Source of the DNA: Pohlia nutans
Taxonomy: Eukaryota > Streptophyta > Bryopsida > Bryales > Mniaceae
DNA length: 64,000 nucleotides
NCBI GenBank assembly: GCA_022496805.1
Contig: CM040100.1
Coordinates: 11,623,009 to 11,687,008, forward strand
Direction of reading: 5' to 3'
The position numbers and the translations under genes are program-made. Below, in pieces: positions 10,846-23,967 of the stretch. Under the pieces are notes generated by a model. That model was not told where the DNA came from, searched no databases, and worked only from the letters and a program-made list of their open reading frames with translations. The number at the start of each line of letters is the position of its first letter. Within the stretch, counting starts at the first letter, position 1.

Positions 10846-12056
10846 TTAACCCCTAAAGGACCAAGTGTCCTAACTAGGACATTTAGAGAATCGGGTAGGT
10901 TCCGGTGAACACATTTTTAATCGAATTTTGAAGGAAATTTAATAGTAGATTCCCCAATGTGCCACGAAAATGGGGATTCTTTTTTTTTTGAATTCCGACA
11001 CTGTATGTGAAAGTTACGAGGGGAAATGTGTTTTTTTCGGGAGAAAGGGCAGCGGGGCAGTAGAGAAATAGTTGAATTTTAGGGGGGGCATCAAGATGGG
11101 CGGTGTGTGGAAAATGGGGTGGACTGTAGGGGCAGAAGACCACCCCGTTTTCCAAGCTCATAAAAAAATAAAAAAATAATATTTTAAAAAAAATTAAAAA
11201 TTATTTAAAAAAAAAATTATTATTCTAAACTGAAAAGTATTATCTTAAATTAAAAATATTATTTTAAACTAAAAGTTCAATTTCATAATTAAAAATATTA
11301 TTTAAAAATTTGAAAAATAAAATTATTTTTGAAAATAAAAAATAAAAAATAAAAAACGTTCAATGAGGGACTGCCACGTGGCAGTGTACCTTGAGAGTTA
11401 GTGGGGTCATGAACATTGGAATGGGTTGGCACTTCAATTCCCTTCCTCCACCCTTTATTTCCCCCCTAACCCCCAAAATTCTTAGAAAAAATGCTACATG
11501 TCTTCTAAAACTTGGAGATTTTTTTTTTTTCCAAATTTTTTTTCGCCATTTTGTAGAGGGTGGAATGCACTTGTGTTTCACCGCTCGGATTTGTATTTTA
11601 AATAAAGAAAGTCGAAAATATTGCAATTCCAAAAACATATAGTCTTTTTTGAACTTTTAAACCCCCAACAAGTGCAAGGTGTTATTCAACATCCTAAACA
11701 TCTCCAAACGCAACGAAAATTGGTACACAACTAAGTAACATCATATAGAATGTGAAAGTGAAGTGCGACAAGTTTCGGTAGTGAGGTTTTTTTGATGTAG
11801 CTGTGGTCAAACGCATCTGAAATTTTCGGGCATGTGTTTTTTTGGGGTGTTTTTTTCCATCAAACGCAATTATCTTGCAATCCGTGCGGTCAAAATGAAC
11901 GAAATTTGTTGTGTATGTTTTTCAAATAGTTTAGGACAAGATCTTACGGTTAGAAGGTAAAAAATAACATTCTTTTGGATTTTTTGCATGGGGGAGTAAA
12001 AATGGCAGCATTGGAGTGTTTTTGGAGGAAAAACACTCCGGTCCTTTAGGGGTTAA
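10846..12056. mobile_element. TTAA-bounded non-autonomous element (1.2 kb)
   Basis: Both ends read TTAACCCCTAAAGGACC inward (right end as reverse complement), a perfect 17-bp terminal inverted repeat including TTAA. The interior is AT-rich with homopolymer runs. The 80-110 aa open frames inside have no domain. TTAA duplication plus CCC-type ends is the signature of piggyBac-like transposition. Confidence 0.75.
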
Positions 12057-14032
12057 GTCCAATCACGGTGGGCTACCTGATGAAGCACAAGAGGACAATC
12101 CTTGATTTTTATTTTTATTGCCTCTGCCCCACAGGGAAAGAGACTACGGAAACGCTTTGTTACACAACTGAATAGTAAAAATAAGCTGTAAAAGTAAATC
12201 TAGGATAAATATTAAGGCACATACTACGTGATTAGCCGCATGCTTTTCTTGAAATACAAGGTAAGTTTTAAGGCTCTAACTTGCAGGTAATCTAAGTAAC
12301 AAGTCTTAGCATTTTCACCAACTCACCAAGGGCAATCTCCTGTCAATGGCTGGAGTTGTGTTTTTCTTACAAGAAGTTAAATTATGGATACTAACACATG
12401 TTCAAAATTTTGACCAAACTAAGGTTGTTTAGTTGAATTTTTTATTTTTTTTTGTAATTTAAATTCTTAAAAGGTCTACTTAGAGTTGAAGACAACTTTA
12501 AAGGGGAGGTTTTCTAATTTTTGAATTTTATTTTAAACTTAGGGTCGTGACACTTGTTTAAAAATTTGATGGGAGGTTTTTTATATGATAGTTTTTATAA
12601 TTTTTAAAAGAGAATCGAGAGCTGCAGATAACTTTAAAGGGGAGGTTTTTATTTTATTTTTATTTTTATTATTTTAACTTAGGGTCGTAAGCCATCAATG
12701 AACATATGTTCAAGACTTTGATAAGACTAAGGTTTTTTTTATTTGATATATATATTTTTTGAATTTCAATAAACCATATGTACTTTGAACAACCAAAATT
12801 GTCTTGGTTGACTTCATTTTTAAACATATAAATAATATAAGGTACTCTACTGGGGAGATGCTCTCTTTTATGTGTGTGAGGAATCACATGAGTGCACAAG
12901 AGGGGGATTAATTTGAACACTACCGTATTATGTATACATACAAATAGCATATGTAAGGTTGAAAACAAGGCTGTATATTTACATTATACATATATACATG
13001 AACAAAATACAAGAATATTCTAACTATACAAGGGATATTTTAAAGGGAGTCATGAACGCACGGATTCCAAGGTTTAATAAAGAATGCACCCCCTACAGTA
13101 CTCTATGTAAAATCTCAAACAACTATATATCAATGCAAACATGCGTGTGCAAAGCAACTTGGTCTAGCGATCTAGTTAGTGTTCCGCTACATATGTTGAG
13201 ATCTGGACAGTTCTATCCGTCACCGTCATTGATCATTATATCTAGGAATAGCAACATGAATTTCTCTCGATTGGAATCGCTCTAGAGATGCATGATGGCA
13301 CCAGAGACTCTGGAATTGCTGAATAGGGGGGTGTGACTCAGATTTTCTTCGAGTACACCAACCCGGGTTCAAGATTGAATAGTAGATCTTGGGAGAGAGA
13401 GGTCAGTACTTGACATGGAACTTGGATGAAGTCATAGTTGGATGAAGTTAGAGTTGGAAGTGACCATGAATATGTGTTCATCGTCGAGCATAGCCAACCT
13501 TAAAAATATATACCCAACACTTCATCTCCACCGAGAAATACACTTGGTTGACACATCATGTGTACATGGTGATATGCCCGACACATTAGGTGGCACGACT
13601 AATACATCATTGTCAATGTATATCCTAGTTAGAGTTCTACAACACATTGTGGATTAAATGTTTTGATTCACTACATCACTACTTTAATTTTGTAAATACT
13701 CATGTATGGCTTAATTTAAATCATTATACATAAAATATGATTTTTACATTGAATGGGGGTATTATTGTATTAGGGGGATCCATACTAATTTATCAACATT
13801 TCACACTATATAAGTATTTATCATTGTTGTACAAAAACACTGCAATTTTTTTTACACAACTTGTCAAATAATAATAATAATTACCACAAAGTAATTTTTA
13901 CATGGTAAGTCCCTCTAATTTTGTGGTCCTCCTAATACCTCTATTCAATGTAGATGATTTAGAGGTAATTGAGGCAAGAATTTATAAAATAATGTCTTTT
14001 TTTTTGTTTTCATCTCTGATTCATGATGTGAC
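12057..14032. other. Intergenic repeats, no gene
   Basis: Contains two diverged copies of a unit of about 130 bp with AACTTTAAAGGGGAGGTTTT and ACTTAGGGTCGT (about 12490-12690), then a dispersed repeat at 12883-13070. The short open frames up to 13657 have no recognisable content. Confidence 0.45.
12883..13070. repeat. Dispersed repeat, second copy at 36040-36245
   Basis: Both copies share GTGAGTGCACAA/GAGTGCACAAGAGGGG, ATTTGAACA, ATGTATACATACAA and the ending GTCATGAACGCAC. They are in the same orientation with moderate divergence. The family is not identified. Confidence 0.5.
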
Positions 14033-14469
14033 ACTCCCACCGTCCCATAATAGATGATGCTTTTGAGAGAAAAAATTGTCCCAAATTACTTGATGCAAAT
14101 CATCATTATTTTGTTCAATTTGAAGTTGTTGTTTTACAAATTCTAACAAAGAAAAATCACAAGACAAATGCACATATAGTGTTTTTTGTCTGCGAAGCTT
14201 GTCTTTGCTCATATGTAGACCACAAACAACATGTGAGCTAACTAAAATCAATACTAGCATATGTTTGTTGCATCAGAGAACACACTGCAATGAACATCAC
14301 CATGTTGCCACATGCCATACGTACCATCAAAACAATATGATATTGCGTTGATATCCAACAACCACTCAAAAATAGAAACTTATTGTATTTTGAGATTTGA
14401 TGAAATCATTCTAGTTTGCTTTATTTTTTATTTTTTTCAAAAGCATCATCTATTATAGGACGGAGGGAG
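14033..14469. mobile_element. Stowaway-like MITE
   Basis: The left end CTCCCACCGTCCCATAATAG and the right end CTATTATAGGACGGAGGGAG are inverted copies. The right end is followed by TA; the left flank is CA, presumably a mutated TA. CTCCCTCCGTCCC termini are characteristic of plant Stowaway (Tc1/mariner-derived) MITEs. Confidence 0.75.
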
Positions 14470-14471
14470 TA

Positions 14472-15533
14472 TATTTAATGCTTGTGAATGGGAGTTTAAG
14501 TATGCATTATAGATAATGTATGGCGTATGATGTATAGATCATGTTTACATATGTATGTGTCATGTTCAACAAAAGCCTTGAACTAATTAATTAATTGTAA
14601 AATTGCACTATAATACTAGAGCCAAGATAGGTGGAGGGTCGGGTCACACGAACATTGTACTAGTATTACACGGTTCTCAATGAAATGAATGAATCAAAAT
14701 TACTTTGGTGAGTTTTCACAGTATTGCGTCCAAAATGTGATACATTGCATTCAATGATGTTGTAGAATAAATAAGTTATTGCCTTAGTTGACACGTTTCA
14801 TTGAAGATATAGTAATGGCAATAATTTTCCTCAATTCCTATAACATAAAGGTATCATATTCAAAAAAGATTCCAAAAGATTTTGTGTGCAAGGTGGATAT
14901 TAAAAGTTTATGACGGCAATTTTTGTTTCTTTACATTAAACGCCCCTTAAAATGGCGAGTTCCCAACAAATTCTTGCGAGTTTGGTTGGCTAATTAAAAC
15001 GGAGCTTGTGATGTGACTTGAATATGCATTCAATGTGGTTTGCAAGCAAATTAAATGACATTAGCATGAATATTCCAAAGATTCCAAAATATTCCATTTT
15101 AATATGTTAAAATGTTTTTGGTATTTTCCCTATTTATTATATTACATCATTAATGCAACTGGTTTACAACATTAGAAACTTTTTTTGTTGAGAACTATGA
15201 CACCCTTGTGCGAAAACACCCTTTGAGAAGTAGTTGTATTGATATTACACGGTTCTCGATGAAATGAATAAATTTATGAGAAATAGCGAACATGCTCAAA
15301 TTGGTATTTAAAATGAATCATTGTTCAAAGTTTCACTGCGGAAAGATGCCATACCAGTCCAACACTAGTCAACACATTTGTATCAAATATTTAATTAAAA
15401 AGAAAGAAAGTTATGCATATAGAATATGTCAAGACTATCTCTTTTTTCCACCAATTTTTTAAGAAACGGTTCTCCAAAATTTTCAATTTTTATTTTTACA
15501 AAAGAAATTATGCCAACCATACTCTTTATGAAG
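14472..15533. other. Intergenic, nothing recognised
   Basis: AT-rich. A short phrase (ATTACACGGTTCTC, ATGAAATGAAT) occurs twice near 14666 and 15246, indicating a small duplicated repeat. No gene. Confidence 0.4.
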
Positions 15534-15767
15534 TTAACCTCTAAAGGACCAAGAAGCCCAAATTGGATCATGTTTTCTTCAAGTAATTCCTATGTGGACT
15601 ATCTTCCTTTTATTTCAATTTATTTGTTTTTTTACAAACTTATGCAATGTTCTTCATTCACTCAGTGATATCAAATTAATTTGGTCTCATTTTAATTATA
15701 TTTTTACAATACCGTCAAATGAAATTTTCATTTTAAAACCATGAATCTTTGGTCCTTTAGGGGTTAA
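15534..15767. mobile_element. TTAA-bounded MITE (234 bp)
   Basis: Left end TTAACCTCTAAAGGACCAAG, right end the reverse complement of TTAACCCCTAAAGGACCAAA. TTAA is present on both sides. Diverged relatives are at 9575-9826, 56732-56929 and 63133-63269, all sharing the TGCAATGTTCTTCA or AACCATGAAT internal blocks. Confidence 0.75.
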
Positions 15768-16057
15768 CGAAGCATCTGGCTCATTGTGAGAAGGACACCA
15801 CGGTTAGTCTTGCATCAATGTTGATAAGTTCTCCCCAGATACACAAACCCTTTCTGAAAAACAACGTGCTTGGAAACTGCAGCTTCGCAAAACCCAGACA
15901 TTTGAGTTAACTGACAACAAACAGGGCTTTGTGTTGAATCTATGTGGAGTCAACAACCTTATATTATCAATTTCTGATACAAATTGCACATGAATAGTCC
16001 CTTGGTCTTTTCATGAATAGACTCATTGACTTGGGGTTGTGTGGAGGAACTCTCCTA

Positions 16058-16490
16058 AAGCTCCACTCCCTTGGCCGCGTCACTGAGGCTCGGAAAGTAA
16101 GAGCAGCTCAGTTGCCGGCTCCAAAGATCTGAGCCGTCCCTTGCCCCTTGCAGATCCAACGCTGTTCATCATCCGAGGTGGCAAGTGGGAGTCGGGTCAG
16201 CCTGACTTCGGACACGGATCCACACACTCACAAAAATTTGGGACTCAGGCTCCACACACACATGCAGCCACTTTCTGGCACGCATGTCGGGAACGCGGAT
16301 GAATGGGAACGCGTTCATAGAGAACACGAGAAGGGTGCAAGGATTGTTGAAGGCATGGGCCAGGGCACCATTGATGTTCCATTCATTTCTCTGTTCTGCA
16401 GGCTCATGGCAGGCTCATGGCATACACCATTGTTCATCTTCCTAAGTATTATGTATTTGAATCTGAAGCACGCATTCAAGCTTTCAAACT
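16058..16490. repeat. Dispersed repeat; near-identical inverted copy at 46259-46632
   Basis: From CTCCCTTGGCCGCGTCACTG through the stretch with GGTGGCAAGTGGGAGTCGGG to CACATTCAAGCTT the two loci are highly similar in opposite orientation. The central 180 bp has few differences, while the part after about 16330 has small indels. GC content is well above the surroundings. Both copies keep an open frame starting MQIQRCSSSEVASGSRVSLT, but no domain is recognised. It could be a SINE-like, solo-LTR or other repeat. Confidence 0.65.
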
Positions 16491-17099
16491 AAAATTCTAA
16501 TATGTTTCGAAAAGACTTGGACAAAAGTAACAAATTTTCATGACTGTTTAATTTAATTTATTTTTATTCTTCCATATATCATGCCTTGCCTCTAAAACCC
16601 CCGGTGGTCCTGAAACCTTTAACGTTCGATTCTGTTTTCAAAGATTTGATTTAAAATGTTGAATGAAAAAATAAAATAGAGTTGATGTTCACAGCAAAGT
16701 TGTCTATGTCAATATGAAGATCGCATTTGTACGGTGGATTCATCGTTTAATGTATTAATTCTTTTTTTTAAATTGCAAGTTTTTCTCTTGAAGTTCAATT
16801 AAAAATCCCAAATCCACAAAAGAAATTTATAAAATGTTGTAATGAAATTGGAATATCATGCACTATGAGATGGTATAGTTTATATTATTTGATTTTACTT
16901 ATTTAGGAAAACCATGTTTAAGGCCTCACTTTTTGAACTAAGAATGAAACTTGAAATGATCCAATAGTGTTGTTTTAAAAAGAAATCACAACATCTAATT
17001 TTTAAGATCCGTATCGTACAAATGATATTCAAGGAGCACAAGAACCAAAAGAAATTTTGGATGGATGAAAAATTGTATAGGATGTCATCAGGAAAACAC

Positions 17100-17285
17100 G
17101 ACGGATTGCAACAGTACTGTTTCAATATTGCGCGGACTTGGACACAGTACAACTCTGTTGCTATACAGCATCGACACTGTTGCAGTATTGCAACAGGTGC
17201 ACTTGTTGCAGTATTGCAACAATATTTCTTACTCTGCAGTACTGCAGCAATACTACCGTCTGTTGCAGTACTGCAACAACAGCTT
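17100..17285. repeat. Cluster of short palindromes TTGCAGTAYTGCAA
   Basis: About five units resembling GTTGCAGTACTGCAAC, a perfect 16-bp palindrome in its best copy, occur within 180 bp. A similar cluster lies at 44670-44870, and the downstream flanks of both loci also match (GAATAGTGCCC...GAGGGATTTAGAGAC-like text near 17540 and 45165). They are therefore two copies of one element whose end carries repeated palindromes. Confidence 0.65.
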
Positions 17286-17839
17286 TCATCGCGTTAGTTT
17301 TTTTTCAGTAGTATTGAATTGATTTCTCTAAATCTTCTAGAGATCTTGAATGATACAGTAGGGGAGAAAAGTTCTTCCTGTTTTACTCGAGTTCTGACCC
17401 CACCTCAAAAGAGTAACCCCATCTTTCAATGTGAACAAGTTAATTTGGAGCCGTAGGTTCTAAGTTACAAAACCAAAAAAAATGCCTAGTAGAGCTATGA
17501 ATGTGCCCAAAATCAAAATTTCATAAAAAAGAGGGGTCGATGAATAGTGCCCCGCACTCATTTAGCACCGAGGGATTTAGAGACATTATGAAATTGATAC
17601 AAGTTGTAGCATTATGTTTTATAATCGCCTTTGTATTAACTAACCATCCCTTGAATAAATTTTCAGAAACTAATATTTAAGAATCGATTAAATAACAATA
17701 GTACCATAGTTGGGTCACCACCCTACAAATGAATATTTAATAGATTTTGAGAAATAAGATCCATACTTCATGCGACAAATTTCTAGGATTTTTTTTTTGA
17801 GAAATAAATGATAAGTATTTTTTCCAAAGAGAAGAAGTT

Positions 17840-20800
17840 TCAAAATTTATACATATTCACAAAGTACTGGCCCTCATTCCTAAAATCTGGGACAATGTGA
17901 ACAAACTTTAAAATTCTACTTATCTCTATCACCTTGTATGATTCCTCGCTGTTTTCAAGCCATTTTATTATAGGACATTTCACTGTCTGATCAAAGTCTA
18001 CCTGTTCGTACATTCGTACTAAGCACAACTCTTTGGTGATATAATCGTCTCCAACCTCTTTAACATTGCACTTGAAAAGTAGACGGAGCTGTGCGTATGA
18101 TGTTCTTTCTGGCTCATTTTCTGCTTCCATTTTTATTGAGATGTTGCCAAACCATTCTGTTCCATGGAAAGATGATGTTGCTCGAGTAAACGTTGGAGTT
18201 GTTTCAAACCGCGGGCCTTGACCAGGACATAGTGCTAGGGTCCTAAATATTTGTACTATCTGCAAGCATAATCACATAATGAGTCACATTCAGTAGTTTA
18301 TTCATTTCAATCTTCACTAAATATTTGAAACGTACGATGTGAAATCAAGTAGTAAGGATTCCCATGGAAATACAAACCTGGCCTTCTCTCAAGCGGTTTT
18401 CGTTCATGTAAGCCTCTAAACAAATCTTCAAATTTGTAATAATGTCTTGATGTGAAATCTTGTTCATAATTTGTTGTTGTTGTCGGCTTTGGTTGTGTAT
18501 ATAAGAATCTAGGCGCTCCATATTTAGGTTTGTCAAGAAACCAGTCAAAATATGTGTTCCAAGCTCCAAGGTCTGCAAATTACAATCCCCCCCGCCTCTT
18601 TGTTAATTATACAAAAGTAAAATAACAAATATTTTTAGAAGTACACTATTTTTAGAGGGCCACTTTCACATTATAAAAATAATTTCATGTAAAATTATTA
18701 ACAGACACATAAAGTAAAAGTATCATGGAAAAACCTCATTTTAGCTTACCTTGTCTAATGTTGAATTTGTCCCGATTGAACGAGGATAGGCTCCATTTAT
18801 CACTGCATCCTTCCTCAATGCTTCAAGTCTTCGATTATATTTCACAATATGATCAAGAAAGTTTTTTTTATTGCTTATTCTATAACCTGTCTTGACAATA
18901 GCTATGTGTAGATGCTCGTACATGTTCGTACTGTATTCCACTGGAGCCCCAGATCGTTTAATTGTAGCCGCATAATGCTTCATGTTGTGTACTTTCACCA
19001 CATTAACACTGGATTTTTGCCACTTGCTTAAATGTGTTTTAAATATCTCCACAGTCCTGACACACAAAAGCAGTTCATCATCATCGCAAAATTAGTGAAA
19101 TAATAAAATTTAAATATATTCGCATGCTTGGAGGTGCATACACATCGTTAGGTCAGTAGGTGTAACCCGTACTAATTTGATTATTTTAAAAAACCAAATA
19201 AACATAGTATTGCATACCTTCCCATGTAGTAGTCCATCTCTGTCAACTTCTCTTCATCGAATTCTTTGGAACGACAAGATATCTCGTACCATTTAAAAAA
19301 ACTTACAACGGCTTCGATGAAAAAACTTGGCAGTAATCCCACCAAACAAAACACTATCACCTGTATGCAAAATATTGTTTCTTTGTTAGCTATTTCATCA
19401 ACTTATAATTATGGAATATGAAAGCTACTTAAATATTTGAAGTCGGCTCAAAAATGATAATAAATAATTTAATTCAAGCAATGTGAAAAGAGATCATTCG
19501 TGTAAAAGCAAATCAAACACTTTGTAAAAGCAATTGCTGCAAAATCAGATTTCACATTCTTAAATCTTTAAAATAGTATGGTAACATCTGTCAATGACAT
19601 TTGTTTCTAAATCACCTGCATAACTGAACGATGTTCGAAGGCAGCAAAGTTTGCCGCTGATGAAAAGTACCCTCCTCTTGCTGAACCAGGCAATCGAAAA
19701 TGAAAAAATCTTGCGGAATTTTTTATTATGTTGATCCTCTCCTCCAATTGGGAGATAGGATTGTTATCCAGTTCTTTGCATATTTCCTGTAGTACATCCA
19801 TCAATGTTTTGAAAACACCCATGTCCGCTTGGTGCAACATGTCGACGTTGATAGCTCTGTAAGGATTGCCGAATTCGGTCTCTCCACCAGCAAAACCCCA
19901 AAGTGCACACTATTCCACAACAATGAACATTGATTAACTTCATGAATGGTCAGGTAAAGATTTTTTAATTTTCAATTAACATTAATCATACATAATTAAT
20001 TAAATTTAAATAATTAAGTTATTTAAATAAGTTAATTATTTAAATAAATAAATTATTTAAATAAGTTAATTATTTAAATATTAACAATATTGAAATTAAT
20101 TACAAAAGAAATGTTAACATGAAAAATTCCATTACAATGCACAAGTACGCTTTTCTGTTTGAAATTTGAGTTCCTCATGTTCGGATTAAAAAAGTTACCT
20201 CTACTGGATGCAACGAGTATTGCTTCGAAATACTTTGTCTCCTATTTGAAGAGGCTGCCATCATTTCGTTATAGATTACCTTCATTGTAGTCTCCGTGCG
20301 ATAATCAAATGTTCTTTGAACATTTGCCAACTCAGTATGTGGACACATGCACATACTACATGGACATTTGCATCTATTCGTCGTGTAAGTGCAAGTCACC
20401 TGTTCGCGGATTCACATCTTTTTAATTTAGCATATGTTTCAAATCCATGAGAGGTTCTTTTAGTGTTATTAACACTCAACATAATGTTTGTCTCTACTGA
20501 GAAAATATTTTCTCTAACGTCAGTTCAATGTACAATTGCTTTCACTTTATACTAAACTATCATACGCTTTGTGTCAGGTACTTTTACTTTGAGACTAAGT
20601 TAATGCAACCATTCACTTCATCAAAAAAAATCCTACATTAGCTCAACATTGACTACACCTTCAACCAACATCTCAAAAACCTTAAAAATTTATAATTACA
20701 AATGAAAGTTGAAAAAATTGTAGATTTTCTTACCGTACATGATTCTTCATGGTCGCACACGTAAGCAAACAGCCTAGGGTACACTTTTTGTTCGTTCCCA

Positions 20801-22137
20801 AATGGATCGATTAACCAATATCCACTGTAAAAAAAAACATATACATATTAGAATTATTTTAAATATAATTTTGTAAATTAAAAATTTCTAAATAATTTAC
20901 TTATTAAGAAAAAGAACAAAGTCAAGTGATTTCAGTATGGAAACAATAATACTCAAAATGCAACATAAATAGTCATAGTTGCCTTACTTGTAGCTACATT
21001 CTTTAAGAGGTTTAAAAATATGCGAAAGACAATCTTGAAATGCTTGCATACGTTGCAAAGCATTGGAATTAGGAACATTGAAGTCTGGCAACAATGCCAA
21101 CAAACAATGTCCTCCTTGCAGATGTCTATCTTCACATGATATGTTTCCTATTGTAAAGTACAATGGGTGTCCACTGATTTTTCCATCCTTTGATAATGCA
21201 GTTTTATCACTGAAAAAAATCAGTGGACACACAATGCCACCATCATGTTTTAAATCAACATGTTCCTGTTCAAAATCCAGAATCCCAATTAGATTGTATT
21301 GAATTTGATAAACTTATATAATTAACAAAAAAAATACGAATATGAGTAAAAAAATAATTACTTAATTTTCACTAAATACTTAAATATAACAAAATTTGAT
21401 ATCGAAAAACCTAAAATCCTTTGTCAAGTACTACTTCTCTATATTCTTGCCTGCATAGAATGCCACCAATCTCTTGTTGCAGGCGTTGAATATACTCATT
21501 CATACTCATCATCCCAAACTGAAGGTTTCAATGTGATATTCTCAGCTAACGTGGGAGACGAAAACAAATATTCTAAAGCGTTTAGTGGATCACGATATTG
21601 CAGCACAAACTCCCCTAAGTCCTCTGATTTCCACCCATCTTCCTCGCTGTAATATGATCTCTCATACTTATCGATGTCATAAGCGGATTTAACTGTAACA
21701 TCTTCCAATTTGAATTTAGGATGAAACAGGACATCCGTAAATAACCTATCTACGTCTGTATTTGACAAGCCAGAGGATTTTCTAACGGTTCTAATCCAAC
21801 GAATGAGACTAGAATTTGAATTGTATGAAGCAGTGGAAGATTCTGCTAAAGGAAGATCGAACACCTCTTCGTCTAAACAATCATCATAATCCTCTAAGTT
21901 TGATTCATCTACAATAAACTGTACGGGTTCACTAGGTGGAAAAGGTTCACTTGGTCCTGGCATATCGTGTGGTATTTCAGGCTCAAGTAATGGAGTTTCT
22001 GGTCGGCCATGACTTCTCCCTCTCGAAGAAGATCCTACTTTAGGAATTTTATTTCCTATACACCTAGCTCTATGAGTGGCTAGGCCTCCCCTTGTCCTAA
22101 ATGAAGCATCACATAACTCGCAAAAATACTTATCCAT
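17840..22137 (-). CDS. Plavaka-like DDE transposase with N-terminal zinc finger
   Basis: Nine exons on the minus strand: 22137 to about 21435, then 21265-20988, 20824-20734, 20399-20199, 19909-19616, 19360-19218, 19056-18750, 18572-18378 and 18259-17840. Exons 2-9 all join in frame at GT-AG sites (642 aa). Exon 1 encodes a C2HC-type finger (FCELCDASF...LATHRARC), an acidic linker and LQYRDPLNALEYLFSS. Exon 2 has FFSDKTALSKDGKISGHPLY, exon 3 YWLIDPFGNEQKVY, exon 4 a Cys-rich CKCPCSMCMCPHTE, exon 5 NVDMLHQADMGVFKTL, and exon 7 YEHLHIAIVKTGYRISNKKN. The order and phrasing match Plavaka transposases (CACTA-related superfamily) best known from mushroom-forming fungi: SDKT, DPxGN, LH, then Y-R-x-S-N-+-+-N-F. 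SDKT, the LHQAD region and the YEHLH region are candidate sites for the DDE residues. The exon 1 frame ends at 21496, and the likely continuation (EYIQRLQQEIGGILC) is one base out, so this copy probably carries a frameshift. Terminal repeats were not located. Confidence 0.72.
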
Positions 22138-23379
22138 TGTAACCTATGGATATAAAAATCAAACCTATTCGATTGATCAAATTTCATTAACTTTCTATCT
22201 CACTACAATTTGTTCATGCTTTGAATCGTAAAGGACAGGACTTCAGAAATAACTTTCTTCTCTGCATGCAACGTACTATTTAAGTGCATAAAAGTAAAAT
22301 AACATTATCGTGGTTAAATATAGAGCTTATGTTTTTACTTTTTTATAAAAGACATCTTATTTTTAAAAACAAAATGTAATGTATAAAAGTAAAAGACATT
22401 GGTTATTATTATTGAGATGCCTACTTAGAGTTAGAGAGTGCTTCAAAGCCAAGCTTTTTCTAAATTTAATATTTAAAAAAAAACAAAAACTCTAGGTTTT
22501 GAGCTTTGAACAAAAAGTTATTCAAATGCTTGAAAAGATTGGGGTTTTATGATTTATTATGAATTCAAAAAATTTATACCTTACTTAACTACCAACTACT
22601 GGAAACATTCTATTCCATACGTGAAAAATATTACAAAATATATTTTGATAAATCTTGAAGGCTAAATTGTGTAGTTTGAGTTTCCTACAAAGGAGTGGTA
22701 TGTTTAAGGGTTAAAGTTAGTGTTATTTATAAGAGCAATGTCTTCCTTTGTTTTTTATTCATATGTTTATATCAAAGCCTAAATCGTCAGTATACATTGA
22801 CTAGAATTAGGGGTTGTTTTCTAACAAGGATATTACAAGCTTGGCTACATGATGAAAAAATTGGATTACCAACCGTACAATTGTATCATCCAATGCGGAC
22901 GGAGTGAAACTACAGTTCAGATTAAAAATACACGTGAGCGCATTTAAATAGCATACCTTGTGAAAAATTTGACTTTAAAACAGTGTTTAAATTAAGATTT
23001 TTTAGGTGCCAAATCAGTACTTGTATATATATATTTATCATTTGGTATAAAGTTTTAGGACCAAAAGTTTTTAAAATTTTATAATAACAAATAATTGAAG
23101 CTTGAACTAATATGTGTTGTTCCTTGCTTCAAATATCAATATAAAATATTTACGATTGATTACTTTTCAAAACTAATACAACTGAAACTTTCGATTGTGT
23201 TCAAATACTTTATGTTTTTTTTGCAAATTTAAAATGGTTTTGTAATACTTACATAAGGGGGTTGAAAAGTATGCACTCATTTGATTCCTATTCTTAACTT
23301 TAAGTGCACTCCAGAAGTTCTTGTGGAATGAAGAAATTTTGGGAACATTATAGAATCATGCAATTGCGGAATTGTAAGG
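22138..23379. other. Upstream flank of the transposase gene, no gene
   Basis: AT-rich. A transposon end is expected here but no inverted match to the 17.3-17.8 kb side was recognised by eye. Confidence 0.35.
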
Positions 23380-23967
23380 TTAACCCCTAAACGTCACAGC
23401 GTCCAGAAACTGGACGACGAATGATTTCAAAGCCTTCTCACGTTCTCATCAACGCTTGGATGATACTCATCCAATTTTTTGGAGATTCTTCACCAAGTTG
23501 TTGTCCTATCTAATGGCTGGATTTAGTCATACTAGAGTACATATTTTTATAAAATTACAAATGTAGAAGTATGTCAAGTCGTTGACCGAGCCAAAATTGC
23601 ATTGACTCTAGTTCAAAGTGGAATCGTGAAAAATGAGGTCATAAATTAAAGAAACACAAAAATTTCAAAGTATCACCACATTTAAGAGTATCTCATTTCA
23701 AACTCATTCCAACAAATTTTACTCAAAAAATATTGAAATTTAGTTTGTAATCGAATTTACAAGGAATTTTTAATTTTAACTTTCAAAATTTATAATTAAA
23801 TATTGGTGATTGTATTAGTGAATGGAACCGTACGGATGGAATCTAAAATTCAAAATCTAGAACTTTCATTTGTATATCAATTCCAGAATATTCTTCTAAA
23901 TAGTAATTTATAATGCTTTTTCTCAAATTGTCAATTCCAGGGACACCCTGGTACGTTAAGGGGTTAA
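23380..23967. mobile_element. TTAA-bounded element (588 bp), reference copy
   Basis: Starts TTAACCCCTAAACGTCACAG and ends TACGTTAAGGGGTTAA. An inverted relative at 60988-62141 contains the same interior blocks (GTATGTCAAGTCGTTGAC, CAAAATTGCATTGACT, GAGGTCATAAATT). At 23690-23697 this copy has an unoccupied TTAA exactly where the relative carries a 577-bp insertion. Confidence 0.75.
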
